Assembly: GCA_045106935.1 (NCBI GenBank)
Contig: JBGCFN010000018.1
Span: 26,792 to 90,791 of the forward strand
Source: UBA1858 sp045106935
GTDB lineage: Bacteria > Pseudomonadota > Gammaproteobacteria > UBA4575
DNA: 64,000 nt
Direction: 5' to 3'
The notes under the pieces were generated by a model, which was not told the origin of the DNA, made no database searches, and worked only from the letters and a program-made list of their open reading frames with translations. Positions 25,805 through 34,911 of the stretch are shown piece after piece; positions within the stretch are counted from its first letter, which is position 1, and each line of letters opens with the position of its first letter. Both the position numbers and the translations under genes were made by a program.

Positions 25805-26590
25805 TTACAAAGAGAATTTGTAATTCAAAATCAATGGTGCGTGATCTGAGAAGCGCTGATCTTTATAGATTGACTCTGAGGTTGCAAGTCCTTTTAGGCC
25901 AGGCGTAGTGATATGATAATCAATTCTCCAGCCAACATTTTTAGCCCATGCTTGTCCTCGATTTGACCACCAAGTGTATTGATCCTCGTGAGGATTTATT
26001 TCTCTGAAAGCATCAACATAATTTTGCTTGTTAAATAACTCATCTAGCCAAGCTCGCTCTTCAGGTAAAAAGCCTGAATTTTTTTTGTTACCTTTCCAGT
26101 TTTTTAGATCAATTTCTTTGTGCGCAATATTCCAATCCCCACAAATAATATATTCACGTTTGCGTCGTTTAAGTGATTTAAGATGTTTCATGAACACATC
26201 CATAAAACGAAACTTAGCCGCTTGTCTTTCTTCGCTAGAAGAACCAGAGGGCGCATATAAAGATACTACGGCAACGTCATCAAACTGTACTTCTAAGTAT
26301 CTTCCCTCATTATCGAATTCTTCAATACCTAACTTTGTAATTACCTTGGTTGGTTTTTTTCGACAGTAAATGGCGACACCGCTGTAGCCTTTTTTTTGGG
26401 CATCGACATAGTAGTGATAATAGCCGCTGGGAAAGAAAGTAGGGTCAGCCTCCAGTTGTTCAAATTGAGCCTTAGTTTCTTGTAGGCACACAACATCCGC
26501 ATTTTGTTGGTGTAACCATTCAAAAAAGCCTTTTCTAGCAGCAGCACGAATACCGTTGGCATTCAAAGAGATAATTTTTGTTGTAGACAA
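25805..26590 (-). CDS. ExoIII-family protein in the Crc position, with nuclease residues intact
   Basis: Member of the exonuclease III / Crc group, 261 residues, TTG start at 26590 (no in-frame ATG available). Its length and C-terminal pattern (RFSDHAPLILNYKFSL), and its location divergent from pyrE near argB-algC-dut-coaBC-radC, match the Pseudomonas Crc neighbourhood. Unlike Pseudomonas Crc, the active-site residues are kept: Glu38 (QETKA), Asp152/Asn154 (GDWNIAH), Asp249/His250 (SDHAP). It is therefore better called an active AP endonuclease/exonuclease than a catabolite-repression protein. A second ExoIII is at 21389. Confidence 0.88.
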   Translation of the reverse strand: MSTTKIISLNANGIRAAARKGFFEWLHQQNADVVCLQETKAQFEQLEADPTFFPSGYYHYYVDAQKKGYSGVAIYCRKKPTKVITKLGIEEFDNEGRYLEVQFDDVAVVSLYAPSGSSSEERQAAKFRFMDVFMKHLKSLKRRKREYIICGDWNIAHKEIDLKNWKGNKKNSGFLPEERAWLDELFNKQNYVDAFREINPHEDQYTWWSNRGQAWAKNVGWRIDYHITTPGLKGLATSESIYKDQRFSDHAPLILNYKFSL

Positions 26591-26669
26591 TGGATATTTG
26601 GTGAGATTGTTTAATTGAGGAGCTTACTTTAGCATGCTGAAAAACAACTATCATTAGACGTATAAAATT

Positions 26670-27308
26670 ATGAATGCAGCATCGTTTGTTAAATTTGCCC
26701 TAGAAAATGAAGCACTACAATTTGGAGAATTTACACTCAAATCAGGACGAATTAGTCCTTACTTTTTTAATGCTGGAAAATTTAACCAAGGGGCAGCATT
26801 TAATGCCTTAGGTCGTTTTTATGCTGATACGCTGATGCAAGCGGGGGTATCATTTGATCTATTATTTGGTCCTGCATATAAAGGAATACCGTTAGCCACA
26901 GCAGCATCAATTGCACTTGATAACCAGTATCAGCGATCAGTTGGGGTCGCATTTAACAGAAAAGAGGCTAAAACTCACGGAGAAGCAGGAAAACTAATCG
27001 GTGCGCCATTATCCGGGCGAGTTGTGATTGTAGATGATGTCATTACGGCGGGGACGGCGATACGTGAGAGCATGGGATTAATCGAAGAGGCGGGTGCAGA
27101 ACCTGCTGCCGTATTGGTGGCTTTGGATAGACAAGAAAAAGGTCCAGAGGGCTTTAGTGCCATTCAAGAGATAGAAAAGGCGTATAAAATCCCTGTATTG
27201 GCTATCGCGACATTAGAAAATTTGCTGGAATATGCTAAGAATCACGAGAATCTATCCAACCAACTGGAACAATTAACATCTTATCGACAAACTTATGGCA
27301 TTGAGTAA
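26670..27308 (+). CDS. pyrE: Orotate phosphoribosyltransferase
   Basis: Converts orotate and PRPP to orotidine monophosphate in pyrimidine synthesis. It has 212 residues. The PRPP-binding loop VIVDDVITAGTAIRE and the N-terminal FTLKSGRISPYFFNAGKF are diagnostic. It is divergent from the Crc-like ExoIII gene across 79 bases, the same arrangement as pyrE-crc in pseudomonads. Confidence 0.98.
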   Translation: MNAASFVKFALENEALQFGEFTLKSGRISPYFFNAGKFNQGAAFNALGRFYADTLMQAGVSFDLLFGPAYKGIPLATAASIALDNQYQRSVGVAFNRKEAKTHGEAGKLIGAPLSGRVVIVDDVITAGTAIRESMGLIEEAGAEPAAVLVALDRQEKGPEGFSAIQEIEKAYKIPVLAIATLENLLEYAKNHENLSNQLEQLTSYRQTYGIE

Positions 27309-27370
27309 GAACTCGCCGGAAAATTAGTGATCTAATCTAAAGTTTTAACCAGGAATCCCTTGCTATATTC

Positions 27371-28009
27371 ATGTGCGATATGCCGTTACATAAAACCACA
27401 ATAATTGTATTGATTAGCGCCCTTATATGGTGCAGTTTGGCGTCGGCTGAATATTATCGTTGGAAGGATAAAAATGGTGATACTCAGTATGGAGACCAGG
27501 TGCCTGCTGAAGAAGTAGAGACTGGACGTATTCGTGTCAATCAAGGTGGACAGGTTGTTGAGCAGATCAGTCCAGCAAGATCGGCAGAAGAGCAAAGACG
27601 ATTTGATGAGCAACAGCGAATTGCCAAAATAGAGCGACAACGCAAAGAAGAACAAGAGGTTTATGATCGTGTGTTATTAGAGACCTTCAATAGTCCCGAA
27701 GAAATTTCAGATGTACGAAACGAAAGAATAAGCTTAATAGAACAGTCGATAAAATTATCTCGTGAGCGTTTAGGTAAACAGCAAAAAGAACTGGTTAAAT
27801 TAAATGATAGTCGAACTAGGTTTATAGAGCGAGATATGGAGCCACCTCCGTGGATTGAAAAAAACGAACTTAAAGTGCTAAGCCGAATGGCTGGTATTGA
27901 ACGTTATATTAGTGATAAAGGCCTAGAAAAAGAGCGCTTGCGAAAACGATTTGCTGAAGATATTGCACGTTATAAAGAACTTACAAAACGCTCGGTTACC
28001 TCTCGATAA
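27371..28009 (+). CDS. DUF4124 domain exported protein
   Basis: Hypothetical envelope protein of 212 residues. A signal peptide (TTIIVLISALIWCSLASA) is followed by the DUF4124 motif EYYRWKDKNGDTQYGDQVP, then a highly charged, Glu/Arg-rich, probably coiled-coil region. An ATG at 27380 is an alternative start giving a neater signal peptide. The last 14 bases overlap the end of the convergent argB gene. Function unknown. Confidence 0.85.
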   Translation: MCDMPLHKTTIIVLISALIWCSLASAEYYRWKDKNGDTQYGDQVPAEEVETGRIRVNQGGQVVEQISPARSAEEQRRFDEQQRIAKIERQRKEEQEVYDRVLLETFNSPEEISDVRNERISLIEQSIKLSRERLGKQQKELVKLNDSRTRFIERDMEPPPWIEKNELKVLSRMAGIERYISDKGLEKERLRKRFAEDIARYKELTKRSVTSR

Positions 28010-28880
28010 GTGTCCCTATACCTTGATCGGTAAATAACTCTAGTAATACTGCGTGCTGAATGCGGCCATCAATAATGTGGGCTGTTTGTACACCGGATTG
28101 AAGAGCATCAATGGCGCAACGGATTTTAGGTAACATCCCACCATAAATAATCTCAGACTCAATAAGTTGATTAACCTGTAAGGGTGATAATCCAGTCAGG
28201 AGTTTATCTCCATCCATTACCCCAGTTGTATTGGTTAATAAGATTAATTTTTCACTTTCGACTACCGCAGCGATACTTGCGGCCACTGAATCAGCGTTAA
28301 TGTTATAGGTCTCACCATGGTCACCGACACCAATAGGGGCTATCACCGGAATAATATCGCTAGCAATAAAGGTGTTTAAAATCGAAGGGTTGATACCACT
28401 GACTTCGCCCACATGGCCCAAATCAATAATCTCGGAGGCATTTGCTTCAGGGGATGATGACGATATTTTAAGTTGCTTTGCATGTATCAAATCACCATCT
28501 TTACCAGAAAGGCCAACCGCACTGCCACCTTGTTGATTGATTAAATGGACAATTTCTTTATTAACTTTGCCACCCAAGACCATTTCTACTACATCCATTG
28601 TCTCCTGGTCTGTGACTCGCATACCTTCAATAAATTTAGATTCTTTTCCGAGTTCCTTCAGCAGCTCTCCAATTTGAGGCCCACCTCCGTGAACAATAAT
28701 AGGCTGAAGACCAACTTGTTTTAGCAACACAATATCTCTAGCAAAACTATTTTTTAAGTGGGGTTCGGTCATGGCGTTACCACCATATTTAACAACAATC
28801 GTCTTTCCAGAAAATCGTTGTATATAGGGTAAAGCCTCGCTTAAAACCTTTGCAGTATTGATGGCGTCACTAGAATTCAT
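27996..28880 (-). CDS. argB: Acetylglutamate kinase
   Basis: Phosphorylates N-acetylglutamate in arginine synthesis. It has 294 residues. The glycine-rich VKYGGNAM and IIVHGGGPQIG loops and the NINADSVAASIA segment are typical. It follows algC by 6 bases, as in Pseudomonas. Its 3' end overlaps the convergent DUF4124 gene. Confidence 0.98.
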   Translation of the reverse strand: MNSSDAINTAKVLSEALPYIQRFSGKTIVVKYGGNAMTEPHLKNSFARDIVLLKQVGLQPIIVHGGGPQIGELLKELGKESKFIEGMRVTDQETMDVVEMVLGGKVNKEIVHLINQQGGSAVGLSGKDGDLIHAKQLKISSSSPEANASEIIDLGHVGEVSGINPSILNTFIASDIIPVIAPIGVGDHGETYNINADSVAASIAAVVESEKLILLTNTTGVMDGDKLLTGLSPLQVNQLIESEIIYGGMLPKIRCAIDALQSGVQTAHIIDGRIQHAVLLELFTDQGIGTLIER

Positions 28881-28886
28881 AGTTGT

Positions 28887-30260
28887 TTAAAAAGGTAGAT
28901 TAATTGTTGAGTCTACAGAAAGTATCTGAGATCTAAAATTCTCTTTTAAAAGCGATAACTTTTCATCACTTTCAGCTTCAAAACGAATGACCAAAGAAGG
29001 AGTCGTATTTGATGCACGCACTAAACCCCAACCATAATCAAAATCTGCACGTACACCGTCAATAGTGGATAACTTTGCTTCGGCAAAGTTCGATTGAGCG
29101 ATGAATTTAGTAATAAATTCATGCTGAGCACCATCTTCTTCAAGCTTAACGGTTATTTCCGGTGTACTGACATCATTAGGCAAGTCGTTAAAAATTTCAC
29201 TTACCGGTCTTTGATCAGCAGCTAAAATTTCTAGCATACGTGCTGCGGAATATAAGCCGTCATCAAAACCGAACCAGCGCTCCTTGAAAAATATATGCCC
29301 ACTCATTTCTCCTGCTAATAAAGCGCCCGTCTCCTTCATTTTATTTTTTATAAATGAGTGCCCAGTTTTCCACATGGTGGCTTTGCCGCCTGCCTGTTCG
29401 ATATAAGTAGCTAGATTACGTGATGATTTAACATCAAATATAATCTCTGCTCCTGGGTTTCGTGAAAGAACATCTTGCGCATACAACATCATTTGTCGGT
29501 CGGCCCACAAAACTTCTCCATGTTCATCAACAATACCAACACGATCACCGTCGCCATCAAAGGCCAAACCTAAATCTAGCTTGTTATCTAAGACAGTTTT
29601 AATTAAATCCTCTAAATTTTCGGGTTCACTAGGATTGGGGTGATGATTTGGGAAGTGACCATCGATATCACAAAATAATTCATCAACCCGATGGCAGCCT
29701 AAACCATTAAATAACTTTATTGCCGTAGGCCCTGCGACACCATTACCACAATCAATCGCGATAGATAGAGGTCTTTGTAAGGTGACTTCATTGAAAATAG
29801 TGTTGAGATAGTCATCAAGGATATTGTGTTCTTGGACAGCCCCATCACCGCTATTAAATTTACCGTTTTGAATACAGGTATAGATGTCTTGGATCATATC
29901 GCCAAACAGCGTTTTTTCACCCATGACCATTTTGATGCCATTATATTCAGGTGGGTTGTGACTCCCTGTGACCATAAGGCCGGAACCTGTACCAAGAGAA
30001 TGAGTTGCATAATAAAGAACGGGTGTTGGTACTTCACCAATATCGACGACGTCAACACCTGTCGAGCGCAATCCTTCAATTAAATTATCTGAGAGTTCTT
30101 TACTGGTAAGACGGCCATCACGGCCGACCGCTACTTTTTTACAATCTGGGTACAAGGTGCCAATGGCCTTACCAATAAGAAGCACAACATCAGGGCGCAA
30201 GTCTGTTTTTACAACGCCTCTTATGTCATACGCACGAAATATGCTGGAGGTGACATCCAT
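28887..30260 (-). CDS. algC: Phosphomannomutase / phosphoglucomutase
   Basis: Interconverts hexose 1- and 6-phosphates, feeding polysaccharide and LPS precursor synthesis. It has 457 residues. The phosphoserine loop VTGSHNPPEYNGIKM, the metal loop AFDGDGDRVGIVD and the sugar-binding EMSGHIFF are intact. Length, motifs and the dut-algC-argB context match the PMM/PGM (AlgC) type of pseudomonads rather than GlmM. Confidence 0.95.
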   Translation of the reverse strand: MDVTSSIFRAYDIRGVVKTDLRPDVVLLIGKAIGTLYPDCKKVAVGRDGRLTSKELSDNLIEGLRSTGVDVVDIGEVPTPVLYYATHSLGTGSGLMVTGSHNPPEYNGIKMVMGEKTLFGDMIQDIYTCIQNGKFNSGDGAVQEHNILDDYLNTIFNEVTLQRPLSIAIDCGNGVAGPTAIKLFNGLGCHRVDELFCDIDGHFPNHHPNPSEPENLEDLIKTVLDNKLDLGLAFDGDGDRVGIVDEHGEVLWADRQMMLYAQDVLSRNPGAEIIFDVKSSRNLATYIEQAGGKATMWKTGHSFIKNKMKETGALLAGEMSGHIFFKERWFGFDDGLYSAARMLEILAADQRPVSEIFNDLPNDVSTPEITVKLEEDGAQHEFITKFIAQSNFAEAKLSTIDGVRADFDYGWGLVRASNTTPSLVIRFEAESDEKLSLLKENFRSQILSVDSTINLPF

Positions 30261-30295
30261 TGTTTACTCCTAAGTTTGTATATTAAAAGTCATGA

Positions 30296-30766
30296 CTATT
30301 GACCGGTATGGCCAAACCCACCTTCTCCACGTGCTGTTTCTGTAAAGTCATCAACAAGATCAAACGTCGCTTGTATTACAGGAACAAAAACTAGTTGAGC
30401 AATTCGATCTCCTGGATTGATTTTAAATTCCTGTTCACCTCTGTTCCATAATGAAACCATTAATGGTCCTTGGTAATCAGAATCAATTAACCCAACTAAG
30501 TTGCCCAATACAATGCCATGTTTATGACCAAGACCAGAACGTGGAAGAATGACAGCAGCCAATGAAGGGTCATCGATAAAGATTGAAATTCCTGTTGGAA
30601 TTAAATGTGTTTCACCGGGCAAGACAACCATTGTTTCATCAATGCATGCTTGTAAATCCAGTCCCGCAGATCCACTTGTTGCGTAACTAGGTATTGGAAA
30701 TTCGTTTCCAATACGCTGATCTAATATTTTAAGTTTAATTTTATTTTGACTGGAGGTAAGTGACAT
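30296..30766 (-). CDS. dut: Deoxyuridine 5'-triphosphate nucleotidohydrolase (dUTPase)
   Basis: Hydrolyses dUTP to dUMP, keeping uracil out of DNA. From the ATG at 30766 it has 156 residues; an upstream ATG at 30805 would add 13 residues and deepen the overlap with coaBC. The five dUTPase motifs are seen, including TSGSAGLDL, LPRSGLGHKHG, GLIDSDYQGPL and the C-terminal RGEGGFGHTG. It overlaps the coaBC stop by 26 bases. Confidence 0.97.
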   Translation of the reverse strand: MSLTSSQNKIKLKILDQRIGNEFPIPSYATSGSAGLDLQACIDETMVVLPGETHLIPTGISIFIDDPSLAAVILPRSGLGHKHGIVLGNLVGLIDSDYQGPLMVSLWNRGEQEFKINPGDRIAQLVFVPVIQATFDLVDDFTETARGEGGFGHTGQ

Positions 30767-31973
30767 TTGTATGAGATGTTTGTTTATTAAGTTGTGAGGA
30801 GACATGCTTAATGATCAATCGTGCTAGCTCCGATTTGCGTGCCCGTGGTAATGAAGTTGTACAGTCATGAGTAATGACTTCAACGGCATTAAAATCACTA
30901 TCAAAACCCTGGTCAGTTAAGCCCACTTGGTTAGCAATAATCATATTAAGATTCTTCTTGTTTAATTTTTCTTTTGCATGCTGAATAAGCTTTTCTGTTT
31001 CTGCTGCAAAGCCAACACAAAACAAGTCCGGTCTAGATTGCTTTATTTCTTTTATTATGTCTGGTGTGCGTGAAAGCGTGATTGACAAGGAGTTATGTTC
31101 TTTTTTGATTTTATTGTCTGACACTTTACTTGGTTGATAGTCTGCTACAGCAGCAGCAGCAATAAATAAGTCACACTCAACACTATGTTGCATAACAGCG
31201 TCATACATTTGTTGGGCAGTTTCCACTTGAATATAGCGAATACGATTATTTTCTTGTAAGCGTGTTGGGCCACTGATGACGGTAACCTGGGCGCCTGCTT
31301 CCATGGCAGCGTCAGCAATGGCATAACCCATTTTGCCAGATGAGCGATTACTAATGAAACGAACAGGATCAATAGGCTCCACCGTTGGGCCGGCAGTAAT
31401 AAGCACTTTCTTAGCGGTTAGATGACTACTATTAAATAAAGAGACACACTGATGAACTAAATCATCGGGCGAAAGCATTCTACCTTCGCCAGATTCGCCA
31501 CATGCTTGAATGCCATGATCAGGACCAAACACTTTAACGTCACGTGTTATTAAATTTGTGATGTTTTCTTGAGTAACAGAGTTGCTCCACATTGCTTGGT
31601 TCATCGCTGGCGCAATGGCTAAAATCCCTTGATGAGCGAGACACAGTGAACTGACAAAGCTATCGGCAACACCATGACTAATTTTGGCAATAATGTTTGC
31701 CGTTGCAGGCGCAATAATGATGGCATCTGCCCAGCGTGATAAAGCGATGTGATCCATGCCTGCGGGATCAAAGCTGGCGTTATCTGAAGTATGAACCGGG
31801 TATCCAGATAAAGACTGAAAGGTCAACGGAGTGACAAACTTAGTTGCACTTTCTGTCATGACAACGCGCACCTGTGCACCTTCCCGTTGAAGTGCGCGTA
31901 CAAATTCAGCACTCTTATAGGCAGCGATTCCGCCACTAACGGCGACAAGGATATGCTTATTGACTAGTTTCAT
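30741..31973 (-). CDS. coaBC: Bifunctional phosphopantothenoylcysteine decarboxylase / phosphopantothenate-cysteine ligase
   Basis: Carries out two steps of coenzyme A synthesis. From the ATG at 31973 it has 410 residues. The N-terminal flavoprotein CoaC part has HILVAVSGGIAAYKS, APAMNQAMW and the cysteine motif ACGESGEGRM; the C-terminal CoaB part has TAGPTVEPIDPVRFISNRSSG. An upstream in-frame start (31997) adds eight unconserved residues. It is divergent from radC, as in most gammaproteobacteria. Confidence 0.96.
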   Translation of the reverse strand: MKLVNKHILVAVSGGIAAYKSAEFVRALQREGAQVRVVMTESATKFVTPLTFQSLSGYPVHTSDNASFDPAGMDHIALSRWADAIIIAPATANIIAKISHGVADSFVSSLCLAHQGILAIAPAMNQAMWSNSVTQENITNLITRDVKVFGPDHGIQACGESGEGRMLSPDDLVHQCVSLFNSSHLTAKKVLITAGPTVEPIDPVRFISNRSSGKMGYAIADAAMEAGAQVTVISGPTRLQENNRIRYIQVETAQQMYDAVMQHSVECDLFIAAAAVADYQPSKVSDNKIKKEHNSLSITLSRTPDIIKEIKQSRPDLFCVGFAAETEKLIQHAKEKLNKKNLNMIIANQVGLTDQGFDSDFNAVEVITHDCTTSLPRARKSELARLIIKHVSSQLNKQTSHTNVTYLQSK

Positions 31974-32035
31974 GGCAAAGAAGTGTACCAGAATCAACCA
32001 CCAGATCGTGAATCTACTCCTAGTTTTTGTTGTTT

Positions 32036-32704
32036 ATGATTCGAAATTGGCCAGTTAAAAGTCGTCCTCGTGAGAGGCTAATCAATGAAGGTGCAGAAGT
32101 ACTGACAGACGCTGAGTTGTTGGCGATTATTTTAAGAACAGGGACTTCTGGAAAAAGTGTTGTCTCCTTAGCACAAGAGTTACTTAACCAGTTTGGTGAT
32201 CTGCGCAGTTTACTTACCTGTGAGCAAGACCAATTTCAGCAAGTTAAAGGCTTAGGCCCAGCAAAGTTTGCACAAATAGCTGCGATTAAAGTCATTGCAC
32301 AACGAAGCTTGAGGGAGCAACTGTCATCTAAGCCAACATTATGTGGGTCTAAAGATGCCGCTAATTTTTTATTATCAAAAATGCGAGATTATAAACTTGA
32401 GGTATTTGCATGCTTATTATTAGATACACGTAATCAATTAATTCGATATGAAGAGCTTTTTACAGGGTCTATTAATGGTGCGTGTATCTATCCTCGTGAA
32501 GTAGTGAAACTAGTATTAAAAACAAATGCTGCTGCTGTCATTTTTGCGCATAACCACCCATCTGGGAATACTCAACCTAGTGAAGCGGATAAGCTAATTA
32601 CCAATCAACTTAAAAAAGCATTGGCACTTATTGATGTGCGTGTGCTTGATCATATAATTGTTGGTGATGATAGCTTTTCGATGGCGGAGTGTGGATTGAT
32701 CTAG
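32036..32704 (+). CDS. radC: RadC family JAB-domain protein
   Basis: It has 222 residues from the ATG at 32036; the TTG at 32027 is a weaker alternative. There is an N-terminal helix-hairpin-helix region (FQQVKGLGPAKFAQIAAI) and a C-terminal JAB/MPN metal-binding domain with HNHPSGNTQPSEAD. The family name implies DNA repair, but its real role is uncertain and metal-dependent hydrolysis is inferred from the fold. It is divergent from coaBC. Confidence 0.95.
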   Translation: MIRNWPVKSRPRERLINEGAEVLTDAELLAIILRTGTSGKSVVSLAQELLNQFGDLRSLLTCEQDQFQQVKGLGPAKFAQIAAIKVIAQRSLREQLSSKPTLCGSKDAANFLLSKMRDYKLEVFACLLLDTRNQLIRYEELFTGSINGACIYPREVVKLVLKTNAAAVIFAHNHPSGNTQPSEADKLITNQLKKALALIDVRVLDHIIVGDDSFSMAECGLI

Positions 32705-32707
32705 CAA

Positions 32708-33883
32708 TCAGGTTTGAGTCATCTTGTTATCATTTTCAATTTCCAACAAAGCATTCACTAGCTGGTCAATTTGTTGATGCGAGTGTTCACTAGATAATGT
32801 AATGCGTAAACGCGCAGTGCCTTTTGGTACGGTCGGTGGACGTATTGCTAGCACGAGTATTCCACGTTGCTCTAATTGGTGACTGAATTTAAGAGCTTGC
32901 TGATTTTCACCTAGGACAATCGTTTGGATGGGTGTCACAGAATCAAGCAAATTAAGTTTGCTGTGTGTTAAAGCATGGCGAAAATACTGAATATTATTAT
33001 GTAACCTTCTTCTGCGTTCAGGTTCATTAATGATAATGTTTAAACTCTGTATTGCCGCCGCAGCAAGTGAAGCAGGGGGGGCTGTGGTATAAATCAAGGT
33101 GCGAGATTTTTGTATTAGATAGTCTATAGTGTCAATATCGCTTAGTACAAACGCGCCACTAACACCAAATGCTTTGCCAAACGTACCAATCAAGACATCG
33201 ACTTTGGATGGCTTTATTTTTAAATGTTCTAAGCAACCTTTACCTTGCTCACCCAGTACACCAATACCGTGGGCATCATCAATGATTAATTTGTCATTAG
33301 TATGCTGCTTAAGTTGGCTGAGTTGATCAATCGGCGCGACACTTCCCTCCATGCTGAATACACCATCACTCACAATTAACTTTGAGGAGTGCTGGCTTTT
33401 TTCAATAATTTGTTTGGCATGACAACTATCACGATGTTGATATCGTTTTAAGTGAGCCCCGGCATATTTTGCTGCATCGATCAGTGATGCATGATTAAGT
33501 TTATCTTCTAAAATTAAGCTATGGCGAGAACTCAATGCTGATATGACACCTAAGTTTGCTAAATAGCCAGATGAAAATAGTACGCAGCGTTGATACCCCA
33601 GAAATTCAGCCAGCTGTTCTTCTAATGAGGCATGAACTGATGAGTAACCACTGATATGTTGAGAGGCGCCACTTCCAAGGCCAAATTTTGAAATAGCCTC
33701 TTTAGCGGCATGGCATACATGCTTGTTGTTCGCTAAGCCTAAGTAGTCGTTACTGCAGAAAGATAAATATGGATTGCCATCAACAACTACTTCGATTCCT
33801 TGAGGGCTATCGAGTCTCTTACGTAGTCGATAGGCACCTTGCTGCTTTAGGTCAGACAGGTGCTGTGGAATTGAAGTCTGCAC
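32708..33883 (-). CDS. bioF: 8-amino-7-oxononanoate synthase
   Basis: PLP enzyme joining pimeloyl-ACP (or CoA) and alanine in biotin synthesis. It has 391 residues. The PLP lysine lies in GTFGKAFGVSGA and the cofactor aspartate in IIDDAHGIGVLG. It is 13 bases downstream of bioB. The other biotin genes (bioA, bioC, bioD, bioH) are not in the window. Confidence 0.96.
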   Translation of the reverse strand: MQTSIPQHLSDLKQQGAYRLRKRLDSPQGIEVVVDGNPYLSFCSNDYLGLANNKHVCHAAKEAISKFGLGSGASQHISGYSSVHASLEEQLAEFLGYQRCVLFSSGYLANLGVISALSSRHSLILEDKLNHASLIDAAKYAGAHLKRYQHRDSCHAKQIIEKSQHSSKLIVSDGVFSMEGSVAPIDQLSQLKQHTNDKLIIDDAHGIGVLGEQGKGCLEHLKIKPSKVDVLIGTFGKAFGVSGAFVLSDIDTIDYLIQKSRTLIYTTAPPASLAAAAIQSLNIIINEPERRRRLHNNIQYFRHALTHSKLNLLDSVTPIQTIVLGENQQALKFSHQLEQRGILVLAIRPPTVPKGTARLRITLSSEHSHQQIDQLVNALLEIENDNKMTQT

Positions 33884-33896
33884 CGAAAATATTTTG

Positions 33897-34850
33897 CTAA
33901 TGGCTTGCTTGTGCCTCTAAGCTCATACCTAAGCGTTCAAATAATTTTGCATCTTGATCAATATCTGGATTTGGTGCGGTTAATAGTTTTTCACCAAAAA
34001 AGACAGAATTTGCACCCGCATGAAAACACAGCGCTTGCATGGCATCATTCATGGATTCGCGACCAGCCGATAAACGAATGTAAGTGTTAGGCATCAAAAT
34101 ACGTGTCGCAGCAATCATACGGACAAATTCAATTGGATCAAGCTCATCGGTGCCATACAGAGGTGTCCCTTCTATTTGCACGAGTAGATTTATTGGAACA
34201 GATTCTGGTTGAGGGTCTAAATTCGCTAATTCAAGCAATAAACCAACGCGTTGTTGGCGATTTTCTCCCATACCCAAAATTCCACCAGAACAGACACTGA
34301 CACCTGAATCTCTGACATGCTTGAGTGTGTCTAATCTGTCTTGGTAATCACGCGTGGTGATGATGTCTCCATAAAACTCAGGTGAGGTATCAAGGTTATG
34401 GTTGTAATAATCTAATCCAACTTCAGCTAAGCGTTTAGATTGTTTTTCCGTCAACATGCCCAGTGTGACACAGGTTTCTAGATTTTCTGCTTGAACTTCT
34501 TGGATCATGCCTATCACGGTCTCAAGGTTTTTGTCTGTGGGATTACGCCATGCAGCCCCCATACAAAATCGGGTTGCGCCCTGCTGTTTGGCATTTTGTG
34601 CCGCGGTGCGAACTTCCTCTAAAGAAAGTAAACGTTCTCGATCCAATCCTGTGTCGTAGCGTGCGCTTTGTGGGCAGTACGCACAATCTTCGGGGCAAGC
34701 CCCTGTTTTGATTGAAAGCAGCGTGCTAGCTTGAATGGTGTTTGGATTATGGTGGGCACGATGAACCCCTTGGGCTTCATATAATAAGTCATTAAAAGGT
34801 TTAGCAAAAATTTCGCTGACTGCTTGTTTATCCCACACTTTTTTACTCAT
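33897..34850 (-). CDS. bioB: Biotin synthase
   Basis: Radical SAM enzyme that inserts sulfur into dethiobiotin. It has 317 residues. The iron-sulfur cluster cysteines are in CPEDCAYC, and CSGGILGMGE and RLSAGRESM-type segments are typical. It starts 61 bases from the divergent comF gene. I looked for a BirA-like operator in that spacer and did not find a convincing one. Confidence 0.97.
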   Translation of the reverse strand: MSKKVWDKQAVSEIFAKPFNDLLYEAQGVHRAHHNPNTIQASTLLSIKTGACPEDCAYCPQSARYDTGLDRERLLSLEEVRTAAQNAKQQGATRFCMGAAWRNPTDKNLETVIGMIQEVQAENLETCVTLGMLTEKQSKRLAEVGLDYYNHNLDTSPEFYGDIITTRDYQDRLDTLKHVRDSGVSVCSGGILGMGENRQQRVGLLLELANLDPQPESVPINLLVQIEGTPLYGTDELDPIEFVRMIAATRILMPNTYIRLSAGRESMNDAMQALCFHAGANSVFFGEKLLTAPNPDIDQDAKLFERLGMSLEAQASH

Positions 34851-34911
34851 TGAGAACTCGCTTTAGAAATATTTAAGTACCGGAGTCTAAACGCCTACCA
34901 GCACTTGTCAA

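Noticed and set aside
26634..26657. Seven-codon open frame (MLKNNYH) upstream of pyrE, considered as a leader peptide
   Set aside because: No attenuator hairpin or T-run follows and the ribosome-site spacing is poor; too short to be meaningful by itself.
34851..34911. BirA operator between bioB and comF
   Set aside because: I could not find the inverted TTGTAAACC-type halves; the regulation of bioBF remains open.
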